Shown: positions 16,914 to 25,209, counted from the stretch's first letter. The stretch: DNA of 32,486 bases from Paracoccaceae bacterium (GCA_029265455.1 JAJUJF010000014.1:1-32486); one strand, 5' to 3'. Program-made: numbers and translations. The notes: a model not told the origin generated them from the letters alone.

Positions 16914-18356
16914 ATGAGCCGGCCGAATATCCTCGTTCTGATGGCCGATCAGCTGACGGGGACGCTTTTCCCCGACGGACCGGCGGACTGGCTCCATGCC
17001 CCCAATCTCAAGCGCCTGGCCGGCAAGTCGCGCCGGTTCACGCGGGCCTACACGGCCTCGCCGCTCTGCGCGCCGGCGCGGTGCTCGCTCCTGACCGGCT
17101 GCCTGCCGTCGCATACCGGGGTCTACGACAACGCGGCGGAATTCCCGGCGGCGCTGCCGACCTTCCTGCACCATCTGCGGCGCGGCGGCTACCACACCTC
17201 GCTCGTGGGAAAGATGGATTTCGTCGGCCCGGACCAGCTCCACGGCTTCCACGAACGGATGCTGGCCGAATACGATCCGGCCGATTTCACCCGCACCCCG
17301 GACTGGGCAAGGCCGGACGAGACGCCTGACTGGTGGTGTCACGATCTGCGGTCGGTGCTGGCGGCGGGCGTCGCCGATGCGTCACCCGCAATCGCCTATG
17401 ATGACCAGGTCGAGCAACTTGCGCTGGCCAGGCTTGCGGAACTCGCCCGCTCCGACGAGCCGTGGTGCCTCGTCGTGTCCTTCGCCCATCTTCAGGAACC
17501 CTTCCTCGCGCCGCAGCACTACTGGGATCTCTACGAGGGATGCCAGCATCTTGCGCCGGCGGTGCCGCCCCTTCCCTGGCACGAGCACGATCCACATTCC
17601 CGGCGCCTCCTGACCGCGTGCAACTACACGCTCCACGAGACCACCGCGGACGACATCGCGCGGGCGAGGCGCGCCTATTTCGCGTCGCTCTCACTCCTCG
17701 ACGGGAAGATCGGCGCGATCCTCGAGGCGCTGGAGGCGGTCGCATCCGCCGGCACGGTGATCGTCTTCACCTCCGATCACGGCGAGATGCTCGGCGAGCG
17801 CGGACTCTGGTTCAAGATGAGCTTCCGCGAGGGTTCGGCTCGCGTGCCGCTCTATCTCTCCGGCCCCGGGATCGAGCCGGAGCGGGAGATGCGGCCGGTC
17901 TCGACCATGGACATCGCGCCGACGCTCGTCGAACTCGCCGGCCTCCCGCCCATGCACTGCGACGGGGTGAGTCTCCTCACCGAGGAACGCGGACCGGTAC
18001 CGATGGAATACGCCGCCGAAGGATCCGTGGCGCCAATGGTTGCGCTGGTGGAAGACTGCTGGAAGTATACCAGCTGCCCGGAGGATCCGACCGAGCTCTT
18101 CGACCTCGATTCCGACCCCCACGAATTGACCAACCTCGCCGATCTCGCACCGGGCGAAGCGGCACGGATGGCAGCAGGGGTGGAAGCACGATGGAATTTC
18201 GCCACGTTTGACCGCCTTGTTCGCCTGAGCCAGACACGGCGCCTGCTCATCCATGCGGCCCTGCGGAGCGATGACCGCTATCCCTGGGAGGCCGAACCCC
18301 TTCGCCTCGCAGCTGAGCGCTACACGCAGGCGCGACCACCTTCGGACACACCATAG
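16914..18356 (+). CDS. Choline-sulfatase-like type I sulfatase, atypical active site
   Basis: This 480-residue protein is closely similar to choline-O-sulfatase BetC, which releases choline and sulfate. Visible BetC features are ADQLTGTLFPDGPADWLHAP, the sulfatase signature SPLCAPARCSLLTG (Cys52, converted to formylglycine), VGPDQLHGF, TSDHGEMLGERGLWFKM and the C-terminal FDLDSDPHELTNL. However, the GKMH motif of BetC reads GKMD (Asp102), and the usual THPHDP reads AHLQEP (192-196, first His kept). The start ATG at 16914 has GGGAG upstream; the in-frame ATG at 16764 adds no family sequence. No betA, betB, betI or choline transporter gene is adjacent. It is either a BetC with shifted specificity or a less active relative, so I give no gene symbol. 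Confidence 0.85.
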   Translation: MSRPNILVLMADQLTGTLFPDGPADWLHAPNLKRLAGKSRRFTRAYTASPLCAPARCSLLTGCLPSHTGVYDNAAEFPAALPTFLHHLRRGGYHTSLVGKMDFVGPDQLHGFHERMLAEYDPADFTRTPDWARPDETPDWWCHDLRSVLAAGVADASPAIAYDDQVEQLALARLAELARSDEPWCLVVSFAHLQEPFLAPQHYWDLYEGCQHLAPAVPPLPWHEHDPHSRRLLTACNYTLHETTADDIARARRAYFASLSLLDGKIGAILEALEAVASAGTVIVFTSDHGEMLGERGLWFKMSFREGSARVPLYLSGPGIEPEREMRPVSTMDIAPTLVELAGLPPMHCDGVSLLTEERGPVPMEYAAEGSVAPMVALVEDCWKYTSCPEDPTELFDLDSDPHELTNLADLAPGEAARMAAGVEARWNFATFDRLVRLSQTRRLLIHAALRSDDRYPWEAEPLRLAAERYTQARPPSDTP

Positions 18357-18536
18357 CCGGACAAAAGCACGCACTGCACAGTCTGCGGCCCGCATGAACG
18401 CCATGGAGGACAGGAACCGGCGTTGGTGCGCCGCGCCGGCCGAATTCCGCTGACGTGGAACTGCTGCCGGCAGAACATGCCGACAGAGTCCCCACATGGG
18501 AATCAAAGGCACTGGTTACGCTCTTCGCCAGCTGTA

Positions 18537-18552
18537 CGCTCCGACCGGAGCG
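18537..18552. promoter_or_regulatory. Palindromic site upstream of rsfS
   Basis: CGCTCCG (18537-18543) and CGGAGCG (18546-18552) form a near-perfect palindrome with a 2-nt centre, too tight for a stable hairpin loop and more like a dimeric operator. It lies about 30 bp upstream of the CtrA-type box. No known regulator is assigned. Confidence 0.3.
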
Positions 18553-18580
18553 ACGCGCTCACCAGCCTGCGCGTTAAAGC

Positions 18581-18595
18581 TTAATCACCTGTTAA
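18581..18595. promoter_or_regulatory. CtrA-type binding box (TTAA-N7-TTAA)
   Basis: TTAA (18581-18584), seven bases, then TTAA (18592-18595) matches the full CtrA recognition sequence. A further half-site TTAA lies at 18574-18577. TTAA is rare in this GC-rich window. The box is about 100 bp upstream of the rsfS promoter, and cckA, the upstream kinase of CtrA, is encoded in the same window. Confidence 0.5.
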
Positions 18596-18668
18596 TCCTG
18601 AACCGCCGATGACGCTCGTCAACATCCGGCCAAATGCGTGACTTGATGGCACCATCGGGCCGACCTGC

Positions 18669-18697
18669 TTGAGCGCAAGAACGGGATTTCCTAGATT
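18669..18697 (+). promoter_or_regulatory. Sigma-70-type promoter of rsfS-rlmH
   Basis: TTGAGC (18669-18674) is 17 nt from TAGATT (18692-18697). Transcription would begin near 18704, which places the AGGAGG at 18733-18738 in a 5' leader of about 42 nt. Confidence 0.55.
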
Positions 18698-18745
18698 GTG
18701 TATAGTTGCCGGCTTCTCCGGCACGAGCAATCAGGAGGACCCGTT

Positions 18746-19165
18746 CTGACCCAACATCAGCACGCGGATCAACATTCCGCGACCCCGATCGGGGTACAGA
18801 CTGCCCCGGCGGAAGGACAAGGCCCCGACAATGGGCTCCTGTCCTTGATCCTCGCCTCTCTCGACGATGACAAGGCGGAGGATGTCGTCACCATTCCCCT
18901 CGCTGGCAAGTCGGATCTCGCGGACCACATGGTCGTCGCGAGCGGCCGTTCCACACGCCAGGTCACGGCCATTGCGGAGAAACTCACCGATCGGCTCAAG
19001 GCGAGGCTGGGGCTCATCTGCCGCACGGAAGGCGGTGATGTCGGTGACTGGGTGCTGATCGATGCGGGGGACGTGATCGTCCACATCTTCCGGCCGGAAG
19101 TACGGGAGTTCTACCAGATCGAGAAGATGTGGATGCCACGACCTCAGGCAGCAGTCCCGGGCTGA
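18746..19165 (+). CDS. rsfS: Ribosomal silencing factor RsfS, apparent CTG start
   Basis: RsfS binds ribosomal protein L14 and blocks joining of the 50S and 30S subunits under nutrient stress. The family domain spans about residues 30-130: LASLDDDKAEDVVTIPLAGK, SDLADHMVVASGRSTRQV, GDWVLIDAGDVIVHIF and REFYQIEKMW. The start is unusual. The frame begins at a GTG at 18698, but that codon abuts the -10 box and has no ribosome binding site. A perfect AGGAGG (18733-18738) instead sits 7 nt before an in-frame CTG at 18746, and no in-frame ATG or GTG occurs before residue 60. I therefore take CTG as the start (139 residues). It is followed by rlmH 25 bp downstream, the common bacterial pairing. Confidence 0.9.
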   Translation: MTQHQHADQHSATPIGVQTAPAEGQGPDNGLLSLILASLDDDKAEDVVTIPLAGKSDLADHMVVASGRSTRQVTAIAEKLTDRLKARLGLICRTEGGDVGDWVLIDAGDVIVHIFRPEVREFYQIEKMWMPRPQAAVPG

Positions 19166-19190
19166 GCCTTCCCCAGGCGGGCAGGAACCC

Positions 19191-19661
19191 ATGCGGATCA
19201 CGATCTGCGCCGTCGGCCGGTTGAAGTCAGGACCGGAAGCGGAACTGGTGGCGGATTATCTGCAACGTTTCGCCCGCACCGGACGTGGACGCGGACTTGG
19301 CCCGGCTACGGTAGCCGAGGTCGAGGCCCGCGCCAGCGGCAGGGCAGAAGAGGCCCGGCTGCTCGCGGCTGCCCTGCCAAGGGGTGCGCATGTCGTCGCC
19401 CTCGACGAGCGGGGCGAAAACATGAGTTCCGAAATCTTCGCGCACCGGCTCATGACGCTTGCGGAACGCGGCGAGAAGGACATGGCATTCGTCATCGGCG
19501 GGGCCGATGGCCTCGACCCGGAACTGCGTGAACGGGCTGACTCCCTGCTCTCCTTCGGCACCATGGTCTGGCCGCACATGCTCGTGCGGGTCATGCTTGC
19601 CGAGCAACTCTACCGTGCCGCGTCGATCGTCGCAGGTACGCCCTACCACCGCGGCGGTTGA
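19191..19661 (+). CDS. rlmH: 23S rRNA (pseudouridine1915-N3)-methyltransferase RlmH
   Basis: RlmH is a SPOUT-fold, AdoMet-dependent enzyme that methylates pseudouridine 1915 in helix 69 of 23S rRNA on the 70S ribosome. At 156 residues it is the usual length. Motifs are the N-terminal MRITICAVGRLKSGPEAEL, VVALDERGENMSSEIFAHRL, the AdoMet-knot FVIGGADGLDPELRERAD, and the C-terminal HMLVRVMLAEQLYRA with TPYHRG. The start follows AGGAA. It is probably co-transcribed with rsfS, giving a two-gene ribosome unit that follows the CtrA-type box. Confidence 0.96.
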   Translation: MRITICAVGRLKSGPEAELVADYLQRFARTGRGRGLGPATVAEVEARASGRAEEARLLAAALPRGAHVVALDERGENMSSEIFAHRLMTLAERGEKDMAFVIGGADGLDPELRERADSLLSFGTMVWPHMLVRVMLAEQLYRAASIVAGTPYHRGG

Positions 19662-19930
19662 GCATACGACCAAGGTAGGCCTGAAGCGATTTGCCCGGGC
19701 TTCTCCCGTGTACCGGTATTCCGGGAAATGGACATGAAGCGGCACGACTGCCGGATTCCCGTCAGTACTGGCCCCGGCAACGCTCCGGCCACGGCCGGCA
19801 AGTCCGCGTGACTTCCCTCCCGCCCCCGCGGACCGGCTTTCGAGCGAGTACAAAGTTCGCTGGACCAGCGCGATCTTGTCGTCTAAATCAGCCGCGATCA
19901 AGGTACCGGCCGCCGCGCATGGCAGCCGGG

Positions 19931-19960
19931 GCATGTCTGCATGTGCCCCGTGTCCCAGAT
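19931..19960 (+). promoter_or_regulatory. Possible leader hairpin upstream of petA
   Basis: In the 360-bp gap before petA, a GGGGCA arm and a TGCCCC arm enclose about 10 nt. The gap is long and gene-free, so it probably contains the petABC promoter and leader. I could not identify convincing -35/-10 boxes or a named regulator site. Confidence 0.25.
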
Positions 19961-20021
19961 GACTGCGCCGGCGTGATCGGGACTGGATGCCCGATGCCGG
20001 GCGGCAGAAAGGGAGACGAGG

Positions 20022-20582
20022 GTGGCACACGTCGAACATGAAACCGGGACGCGCCGGGACTTCCTCTACGTCGCGACGACGGCGGCAGGTGTCGTCGCCA
20101 CCGGCGCGGTCGTCTGGCCGCTGATCAACCAGATGAATCCGAGTGCTGACGTGCAGGCCCTGGCACAGATCCAGGTGGACGTCAGCGCGATGACACCGGG
20201 CAGCCAGATGACCGTGCTGTTCCTCGGCAAGCCGGTATTCATCCGGCGGCGCACCGAGGAGGAGATTGCGCAAGCCGCTGCCGACGACGAGGCCAACCTT
20301 CCCGACCCGCTGGCGCGCAACGTGAACCTCGCCGAAGACGCTCCCGCGACCGACGCCAACCGCGCTCTCGACGAAGGCCGGGAATGGCTGGTGATGATTG
20401 GCGTCTGCACGCATCTCGGATGTGTGCCGCTTGCCGAGGCGGGAGATTTCGACGGCTGGTTCTGCCCGTGTCATGGCTCGCATTACGACAAGTCGGGGCG
20501 TATCCGTCGCGGACCCGCACCAGAGAACATGCACATCCCGGTGGCGGAATTCATTTCCGACACCGTGATCCAGCTCGGCTGA
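20022..20582 (+). CDS. petA: Ubiquinol-cytochrome c reductase, Rieske iron-sulfur subunit
   Basis: This subunit of the cytochrome bc1 complex carries electrons from ubiquinol to cytochrome c1 on the periplasmic side. The 186-residue protein has a Tat-type anchor ([20 protein letters not shown]) and one membrane helix (about residues 15-37). The [2Fe-2S] ligands lie in [10 protein letters not shown] and [11 protein letters not shown]: two Cys and two His as ligands plus the disulfide-forming Cys pair. The region near residues 70-115 ([20 protein letters not shown]) is the insertion usual in alphaproteobacteria. The start is GTG at 20022, behind AAGGGAGACGAGG. It is the first gene of petABC, 16 bp before petB. 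Confidence 0.97.
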   Translation: MAHVEHETGTRRDFLYVATTAAGVVATGAVVWPLINQMNPSADVQALAQIQVDVSAMTPGSQMTVLFLGKPVFIRRRTEEEIAQAAADDEANLPDPLARNVNLAEDAPATDANRALDEGREWLVMIGVCTHLGCVPLAEAGDFDGWFCPCHGSHYDKSGRIRRGPAPENMHIPVAEFISDTVIQLG

Positions 20583-20598
20583 GGGAGGTCCGAAGACC

Positions 20599-21912
20599 AT
20601 GAAGAGTGGCACGCCCCACGAGGAAATCAGCGGTATTCCGCACGACGCCTACGAGCCGAAGACACCGGCAGAGAAATGGCTGGAGAGCCGGCTGCCGATC
20701 ATTGGCCTCCTTCATACGACGTTGACGATCCCCACCCCCAAGAATCTCAACTGGATGTGGATCTGGGGTGTTGTCCTCGTCTTCGCGCTGGTGATGCAGA
20801 TCGTCACCGGAATCGTGCTCGTCATGCATTATCAGCCGGGGGTGGATACCGCCTTTGCCTCGGTCGAGCACATCATGCGGAACGTGAACGCGGGCTGGGC
20901 CTTCCGCTACGTGCATTCGAACGGCGCGTCGCTGTTCTTCGTCGCCGTCTACGCCCACATCTTCCGCAACCTCTACTACGGCGGCTACAAGTACCCGCGC
21001 GAGGTGACCTGGATCATCGGGATGCTGATCTATCTCCTGATGATGGCGACCGCCTTCATGGGCTATGTGCTGCCGTGGGGGCAGATGTCGTTCTGGGGTG
21101 CGACGGTGATCACCGGGCTTTTCGGAGCGATCCCGCTCATCGGCGACTCGATCCAGACCTGGCTCCTTGGCGGGCCGGCCGTGGACAATCCGACGCTGAC
21201 GCGGTTCTTCTCGCTGCATTACCTGCTGCCCTTCATGATCCTCGGCCTGACGATCCTGCACGTCTGGGCCTTCCATCACACCGGCAACAACAACCCGACG
21301 GGCGTCGAGGTGCGACGGACCTCCAAGGAAGAGGCGGAACGCGACACGGTGCCGTTCTGGCCCTACTTCGTGATCAAGGACCTCTACGCGCTGGTCTTCG
21401 TCCTCGTGATCTTCGCGATCATCGTCGGCTTCATGCCGAACTACCTCGGCCATCCGGACAACTACATCGAGGCCGATGCCCTCGTCACGCCGGCGCATAT
21501 CGTGCCTGAATGGTACTTCCTGCCCTTCTACGCGATCCTGCGCGCGATCACCTTCGACATCCTCTTCATCGACTCGAAGCTCGGCGGCGTGATCGCGATG
21601 TTCGGATCGATCCTGGTGATGGGTGCGGCGCCCTGGCTCGATACCAGCCGTGTGCGGTCGGGCCGCTACCGTCCGCGGTTCAAGATCTTCTTCTGGCTGT
21701 TCGTCCTCGCGTTCTTCGTGCTGATGTGGTGCGGCGCCATGCCACCCGAGCAGCCCTTCGTGATCATCAGCCAGATCGCGACGCTCTACTGGTTCGCGTA
21801 CTTCCTGGTCGTCCTGCCCGTGCTCGGGCTGACCGAGAAGCCGCTGCCGATGCCCGCGACGATCGAGGAGGACTTCCGCCGCCGCCATCCCGACATCAAG
21901 CCTGCCGAATGA
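20599..21912 (+). CDS. petB: Cytochrome b of the bc1 complex
   Basis: This 437-residue, eight-helix subunit holds hemes bL and bH and both quinone sites. Visible features are the Qo/heme region [16 protein letters not shown] with heme His, [20 protein letters not shown], the second His pair ([10 protein letters not shown] and [12 protein letters not shown]), and the Qo-site [15 protein letters not shown]. The length includes the C-terminal helix and tail found in bacterial cytochrome b. It starts at an ATG after GAGGGAGG and lies between petA and petC (11 bp to petC). All three subunits needed for a minimal bc1 complex are present. Confidence 0.98.
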   Translation: MKSGTPHEEISGIPHDAYEPKTPAEKWLESRLPIIGLLHTTLTIPTPKNLNWMWIWGVVLVFALVMQIVTGIVLVMHYQPGVDTAFASVEHIMRNVNAGWAFRYVHSNGASLFFVAVYAHIFRNLYYGGYKYPREVTWIIGMLIYLLMMATAFMGYVLPWGQMSFWGATVITGLFGAIPLIGDSIQTWLLGGPAVDNPTLTRFFSLHYLLPFMILGLTILHVWAFHHTGNNNPTGVEVRRTSKEEAERDTVPFWPYFVIKDLYALVFVLVIFAIIVGFMPNYLGHPDNYIEADALVTPAHIVPEWYFLPFYAILRAITFDILFIDSKLGGVIAMFGSILVMGAAPWLDTSRVRSGRYRPRFKIFFWLFVLAFFVLMWCGAMPPEQPFVIISQIATLYWFAYFLVVLPVLGLTEKPLPMPATIEEDFRRRHPDIKPAE

Positions 21913-21923
21913 GGGGACGAGGC

Positions 21924-22715
21924 ATGACAATCAAGAAGAGCATCCTTTCGGCCCTCGTCGCCGTCGGCCTCGCCCTGTGCGGGAGCCAGGCGGAGGCCGA
22001 GGGGGAAGTGACCGACTTCCGCTTCTCCTTCGAAGGCCCGTTCGGAGCCTTCGACCAGGCACAGCTCCAGCGCGGTCTGCAGGTTTACACCGAGGTCTGC
22101 GCCGCCTGTCACGGGCTGAAATACGTGCCCTACCGTTCGCTGTCCGAGCCCGGTGGCCCGTCCCTGCCGGAGCCGCAGATGCGGGCCTATGCCGCTCAGT
22201 TCCAGGTCACGGATCCGGCTACCGGCGAGACGGGACCGGCGCAGCCGACCGACCATTTCGGCGAATCCAATCTGGACAACGCGCCCGACCTCAGCCTGAT
22301 GGCCAAGGCGCGCGCGGGTTTCCACGGCCCCTATGGCACGGGTCTCAACCAGCTCTTCCGCGGCATGGGCGGACCCGAGTACATCGCGTCCTTCCTGCTC
22401 GGCTATACGGGCGAGATGGAGGAACAGGCGGGCTCGGTCCTCTTCGAGAACACGGCATTCGGTGGCCTGGTCGCGATGCCGCCTGCCCTCACCGACGGAC
22501 AGGTGACCTATGCCGATGGCGTCGAGGCCACGACCGAGCAGATGGCACTCGACGTCGCCGCCTTCCTGATGTGGACCGCCGAGCCGAAGATGATGGCGCG
22601 CAAACATGCGGGCCTGACAGCGGTCCTGTTCCTGATCCTGCTCGCGGTGCTTCTGTATTTCACCAACAAGAAGCTCTGGTCGCGGGTAAAGGGAAAGGGC
22701 GAGACGGCGCATTGA
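21924..22715 (+). CDS. petC: Cytochrome c1 of the bc1 complex
   Basis: This 263-residue membrane-anchored c-type cytochrome accepts electrons from the Rieske protein and passes them to cytochrome c or a membrane cytochrome. It has a signal peptide cleaved near SQAEA-EG, the heme attachment motif CAACH in [16 protein letters not shown], the axial Met in [13 protein letters not shown], and a C-terminal anchor helix (about residues 228-250, [16 protein letters not shown]) followed by a basic tail. The true start is the ATG at 21924 after GGGGACGAGG; the frame is open upstream within petB antisense-free sequence but lacks family similarity. A strong terminator follows 25 bp after the stop. Confidence 0.97.
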   Translation: MTIKKSILSALVAVGLALCGSQAEAEGEVTDFRFSFEGPFGAFDQAQLQRGLQVYTEVCAACHGLKYVPYRSLSEPGGPSLPEPQMRAYAAQFQVTDPATGETGPAQPTDHFGESNLDNAPDLSLMAKARAGFHGPYGTGLNQLFRGMGGPEYIASFLLGYTGEMEEQAGSVLFENTAFGGLVAMPPALTDGQVTYADGVEATTEQMALDVAAFLMWTAEPKMMARKHAGLTAVLFLILLAVLLYFTNKKLWSRVKGKGETAH

Positions 22716-22740
22716 GCCGGTCCCTGGAGACAACAACCTG

Positions 22741-22775
22741 AAAGGGGCGGCCCATCCGGCCGCCCCTTTCTTGTC
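22741..22775 (+). terminator. Rho-independent terminator of petABC
   Basis: AAAGGGGCGGCC (22741-22752) pairs perfectly with GGCCGCCCCTTT (22758-22769) around a 5-nt loop, followed by CTTGTCC. This is the most canonical terminator in the window. Confidence 0.88.
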
Positions 22776-22945
22776 CCTGCGCCATGATTCCGGACGCCGG
22801 CATGTCCAGGCTGGCAGGGAATGAACAGCCGTCCGGCAATCCGAAGAGCTGACCGGCGCAAGGTCGAGGCAGCGTTCCCACCATACGCTTTTCCCTCGAG
22901 CGCAAGGCGGGTGATGGCCATCCCGGGCTGTCTCTTCCGAGGAAC

Positions 22946-22976
22946 GGAAAAGGGCGCCGGCTTGCACCGACGCCCT
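22946..22976 (-). terminator. Rho-independent terminator of rplM-rpsI
   Basis: On the minus strand, AGGGCGTCGG (22976-22967) pairs with CCGGCGCCCT (22960-22951), with one G-U pair, followed by TTTCC. It ends 22 bp after the rpsI stop. The 170 bp between it and the petC terminator hold no gene I can support. Confidence 0.8.
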
Positions 22977-22998
22977 CTTGGTGTCCCCTTCGGCTGGA

Positions 22999-23478
22999 TC
23001 AGCGCTTGGAGAACTGGAAGCTCCGACGCGCCTTGGCCTTGCCATATTTCTTGCGCTCGACCACGCGCGGGTCGCGGGTAAGAAAACCTGCCGCCTTCAG
23101 CGCCGGACGCAGGCTCGGCTCGTAGAGGCTGAGCGCCTTCGATATGCCATGCTTGACGGCCCCGGCCTGACCGGAGAGGCCGCCCCCCTTGACGGTTGCC
23201 ATCACGTCGAATTCGCCGGTGACACCTGCAACCTGGAACGGCTGACCGATAACCATCTGGAGCACCGGACGTGCGAAATAGGCCGCCATGTCCTTGCCGT
23301 TGACGATCACCTTGCCCGATCCCGGCTTCACCCAGACGCGGGCGACCGCGTCCTTGCGCTTGCCCGTGGCGTAGGAGCGGCCGAGCTCGTCGCGGACCGG
23401 CTCACGACGCGGCGCCTCGGCCGCTTCGGGCGCCTCGACCGCGCCCCGGAGCTCTTCGAGAGAATTCAGTTCGGCCAT
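22999..23478 (-). CDS. rpsI: 30S ribosomal protein S9
   Basis: S9 is a 30S head protein whose C-terminal tail reaches the P-site tRNA. The 159-residue protein has the core [34 protein letters not shown], and the invariant basic tail with [20 protein letters not shown] and final RRSFQFSKR. An N-terminal extension of about 33 residues rich in Glu/Ala is common in alphaproteobacteria. Only 2 bp separate it from the upstream rplM stop, so the genes form the usual rplM-rpsI operon. Confidence 0.98.
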   Translation of the reverse strand: MAELNSLEELRGAVEAPEAAEAPRREPVRDELGRSYATGKRKDAVARVWVKPGSGKVIVNGKDMAAYFARPVLQMVIGQPFQVAGVTGEFDVMATVKGGGLSGQAGAVKHGISKALSLYEPSLRPALKAAGFLTRDPRVVERKKYGKAKARRSFQFSKR

Positions 23479-23480
23479 GC

Positions 23481-23945
23481 TCAGGCGCTCCGCGTGTTCT
23501 TGGAGTTCATCGACGCGACATCAAGAACCTCAGGGTTCTGCGCCGCATGGGGGTGTTCGCTGCCTGAATAGACACGAAGATTGCCCAGCTGCCGCCGGCT
23601 CAGCGGCCCGCCCGGCATCATCCGCTGCACCGCCTTCTCGAGCACCCGCTCGGGATGCTTGCCGTCGAGGATCTGCGCGGCCGTGCGATACTTGATCCCG
23701 CCAGGGTAACCGGTGTGCCAGTAGTAGCGCTTCTCGGCGCGCTTGTTTCCCGTCATCTGCACCTTGTCGGCATTGATGACGATGACATTGTCGCCCATGT
23801 CCATGTGCGGCGTGAAGCCTGCCCGGTGCTTGCCGCGCAGGCGAGAGGCCACGATCGAGGCAAGGCGTCCGAGCACGACGCCCTCGGCGTCGATCAAGAC
23901 CCACTTCTTCTCGATGTCGGCCGGTCTTGCGGAATAGGTCTTCAT
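23481..23945 (-). CDS. rplM: 50S ribosomal protein L13
   Basis: L13 is an early-assembling 50S protein. The 154-residue product has [20 protein letters not shown] at the N-terminus, then [18 protein letters not shown], the [12 protein letters not shown] segment and [20 protein letters not shown] chose the ATG at 23945-23943 (MKTYSARP), which matches family starts, rather than the in-frame ATG at 23960. The putative ribosome binding sequence (GGAAGCGAGGAAC) is close to the start. It is the first gene of the rplM-rpsI operon, with a promoter at 24003-24030. Confidence 0.97.
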   Translation of the reverse strand: MKTYSARPADIEKKWVLIDAEGVVLGRLASIVASRLRGKHRAGFTPHMDMGDNVIVINADKVQMTGNKRAEKRYYWHTGYPGGIKYRTAAQILDGKHPERVLEKAVQRMMPGGPLSRRQLGNLRVYSGSEHPHAAQNPEVLDVASMNSKNTRSA

Positions 23946-24002
23946 GTTCCTCGCTTCCATCCGATCGACTCAAGCGGGAACGTCCCGCCATCTGACCGAG
24001 TC

Positions 24003-24030
24003 CTTTTAAGGGTTCCACGGTCAAGGTCAA
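24003..24030 (-). promoter_or_regulatory. Promoter of rplM-rpsI
   Basis: On the minus strand, TTGACC (24030-24025) is 16 nt from TAAAAG (24008-24003), about 58 bp before the rplM start. A second overlapping TTGACC occurs 6 nt nearer. Confidence 0.5.
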
Positions 24031-24087
24031 CCGCCAACTACGCAAAATCTCCTTGCAGGAACAAGCAATTCCATCTGGTGTACCCAG

Positions 24088-24255
24088 TTACCCCAAATAT
24101 GTCGGTTCCGGGCCCGGCACCACGCCGGCAAGACGGAGAAGCGTATATACAAGGGCCGCGGAAACCATGATCCGGAAGACCACGCGCAGATGCGGCGGCG
24201 CGAAGAAGGCGCCGAGCATGGCAATCACCAGCAGAAGGGCAGCGAGCCGGAGCAT
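24088..24255 (-). CDS. Possible small membrane protein
   Basis: A possible 55-residue protein lies upstream of rplM on the same strand. It has two hydrophobic stretches, LRLAALLLVIAMLGAFFA and VSAALVYTLLRLAGVV, joined by a Pro/basic turn (PPHLRVVFRI), a credible helical hairpin. The start at the ATG at 24255 lacks an evident ribosome binding site; the frame is open 21 codons further upstream. I do not recognise a family. The hydrophobic pattern and same-strand position make it more likely than chance, but this could be a random open frame in the 486-bp rplM-speD gap. Confidence 0.4.
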   Translation of the reverse strand: MLRLAALLLVIAMLGAFFAPPHLRVVFRIMVSAALVYTLLRLAGVVPGPEPTYLG

Positions 24256-24431
24256 GGCCCGGAGGCAGCCAGATTTCCGGCATGCTGTCCACAAAACTCT
24301 TGCTTTGACAGACCACATTTCCTAACTGGGCCGTTCGCACGGTTGCCGATCCCAACCCCGATTCACGCATGATCTACGGGGGGGCGCTAAGGAGCCGACG
24401 GGACACATCTGCTGGTAGGGGGGGAGCGCTC

Positions 24432-24983
24432 ATGTCGAACGCCAACCTGCTCCGACTGGGGATGGACCTGGAGACAGGCGCCACCCACGAGGACGCGATC
24501 CGCGGCCGCGAGGCCGCTGACGGCTGCGATGCCGTGACCGTCAACGGCTGTACCGCCGAGACGGCAACAGTTCAGGACCTCTTCACGAAGGAGCGTGAGG
24601 ACCATTTCGTCCGCAGGAACGGCAAGACCTTCGCAGGCACCCACCTCATCATCGAGGTGATCGGCGGCACCGGCCTCAATGACGAGGACCGGATCGAGCA
24701 GGCCTTTCGCGACTGCGTCGAGACCTGCGGAGCGACGCTCCTCCACATCCACACCCACAAGTTCACGCCGCAGGGGGTGAGCGGGGTGGCCGTGCTCGCG
24801 GAGAGCCACATCTCGGTTCATACCTGGCCGGAGATCGGTTACGGCGCCTTCGATGTCTTCATGTGCGGCGATGCCAATCCATGGTACGCGGTCGAGGTGC
24901 TGCGCCGGCATTTCGACGCCGGTGAAGTCCGGGTGCGCGAACTCCTGCGCGGTGAAGGGCTGGTCCCGGAGCCGAAGGCGTGA
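24432..24983 (+). CDS. speD: S-adenosylmethionine decarboxylase proenzyme
   Basis: This pyruvoyl-dependent enzyme makes decarboxylated AdoMet, the aminopropyl donor for spermidine. The 183-residue proenzyme self-cleaves before Ser125 in LAESHISVHTWPE, generating the pyruvoyl group on the alpha chain. Other family residues are GTHLIIEVIG, HTHKFTPQGVSGVAVL and VFMCGDANPW (active-site Cys). An N-terminal extension of about 65 residues precedes the core found in the short Bacillus-type enzyme; part of it (DHFVRRNGKTF) looks conserved. Start at the ATG at 24432 behind GGGGGGAG. It is paired with speE 226 bp downstream; the gap holds no gene I can support. Confidence 0.94.
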   Translation: MSNANLLRLGMDLETGATHEDAIRGREAADGCDAVTVNGCTAETATVQDLFTKEREDHFVRRNGKTFAGTHLIIEVIGGTGLNDEDRIEQAFRDCVETCGATLLHIHTHKFTPQGVSGVAVLAESHISVHTWPEIGYGAFDVFMCGDANPWYAVEVLRRHFDAGEVRVRELLRGEGLVPEPKA

Positions 24984-25209
24984 GCCGTGGCTTTCCGGAA
25001 GCCGGAACACGCATCACCGTGAACACCCGCCATGCTGCATGTGGCGACGAAGGGGCCCGCTGCGCGGAGAATTCCGCAGCAGCACCCCTCTCCCGCGGTT
25101 CCGGCATTCATCCTTTTCGCGGCGGAGCAGCGGCCGGGGCTGGCCGGTGGCCGTCGCCGATGGGGTCGCTGCCGTTCCGGCCTTCCGTTTTTCGAGGGGG
25201 ACGTCCGAC

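Noticed and set aside
18253-18453. 66-residue frame overlapping the end of the sulfatase gene
   Set aside because: It begins inside the sulfatase in another frame, has no ribosome binding site and shows no recognisable motif.
18698-18745. GTG at 18698 as the rsfS start
   Set aside because: It directly follows the TAGATT -10 box, has no ribosome binding site and adds residues without similarity. The AGGAGG at 18733 fits only a later start.
24305-24333. TTGACA at 24305 as the -35 box of a speD promoter
   Set aside because: At 16-18 nt downstream the sequence is GGGCCG-like, with no acceptable -10 hexamer.
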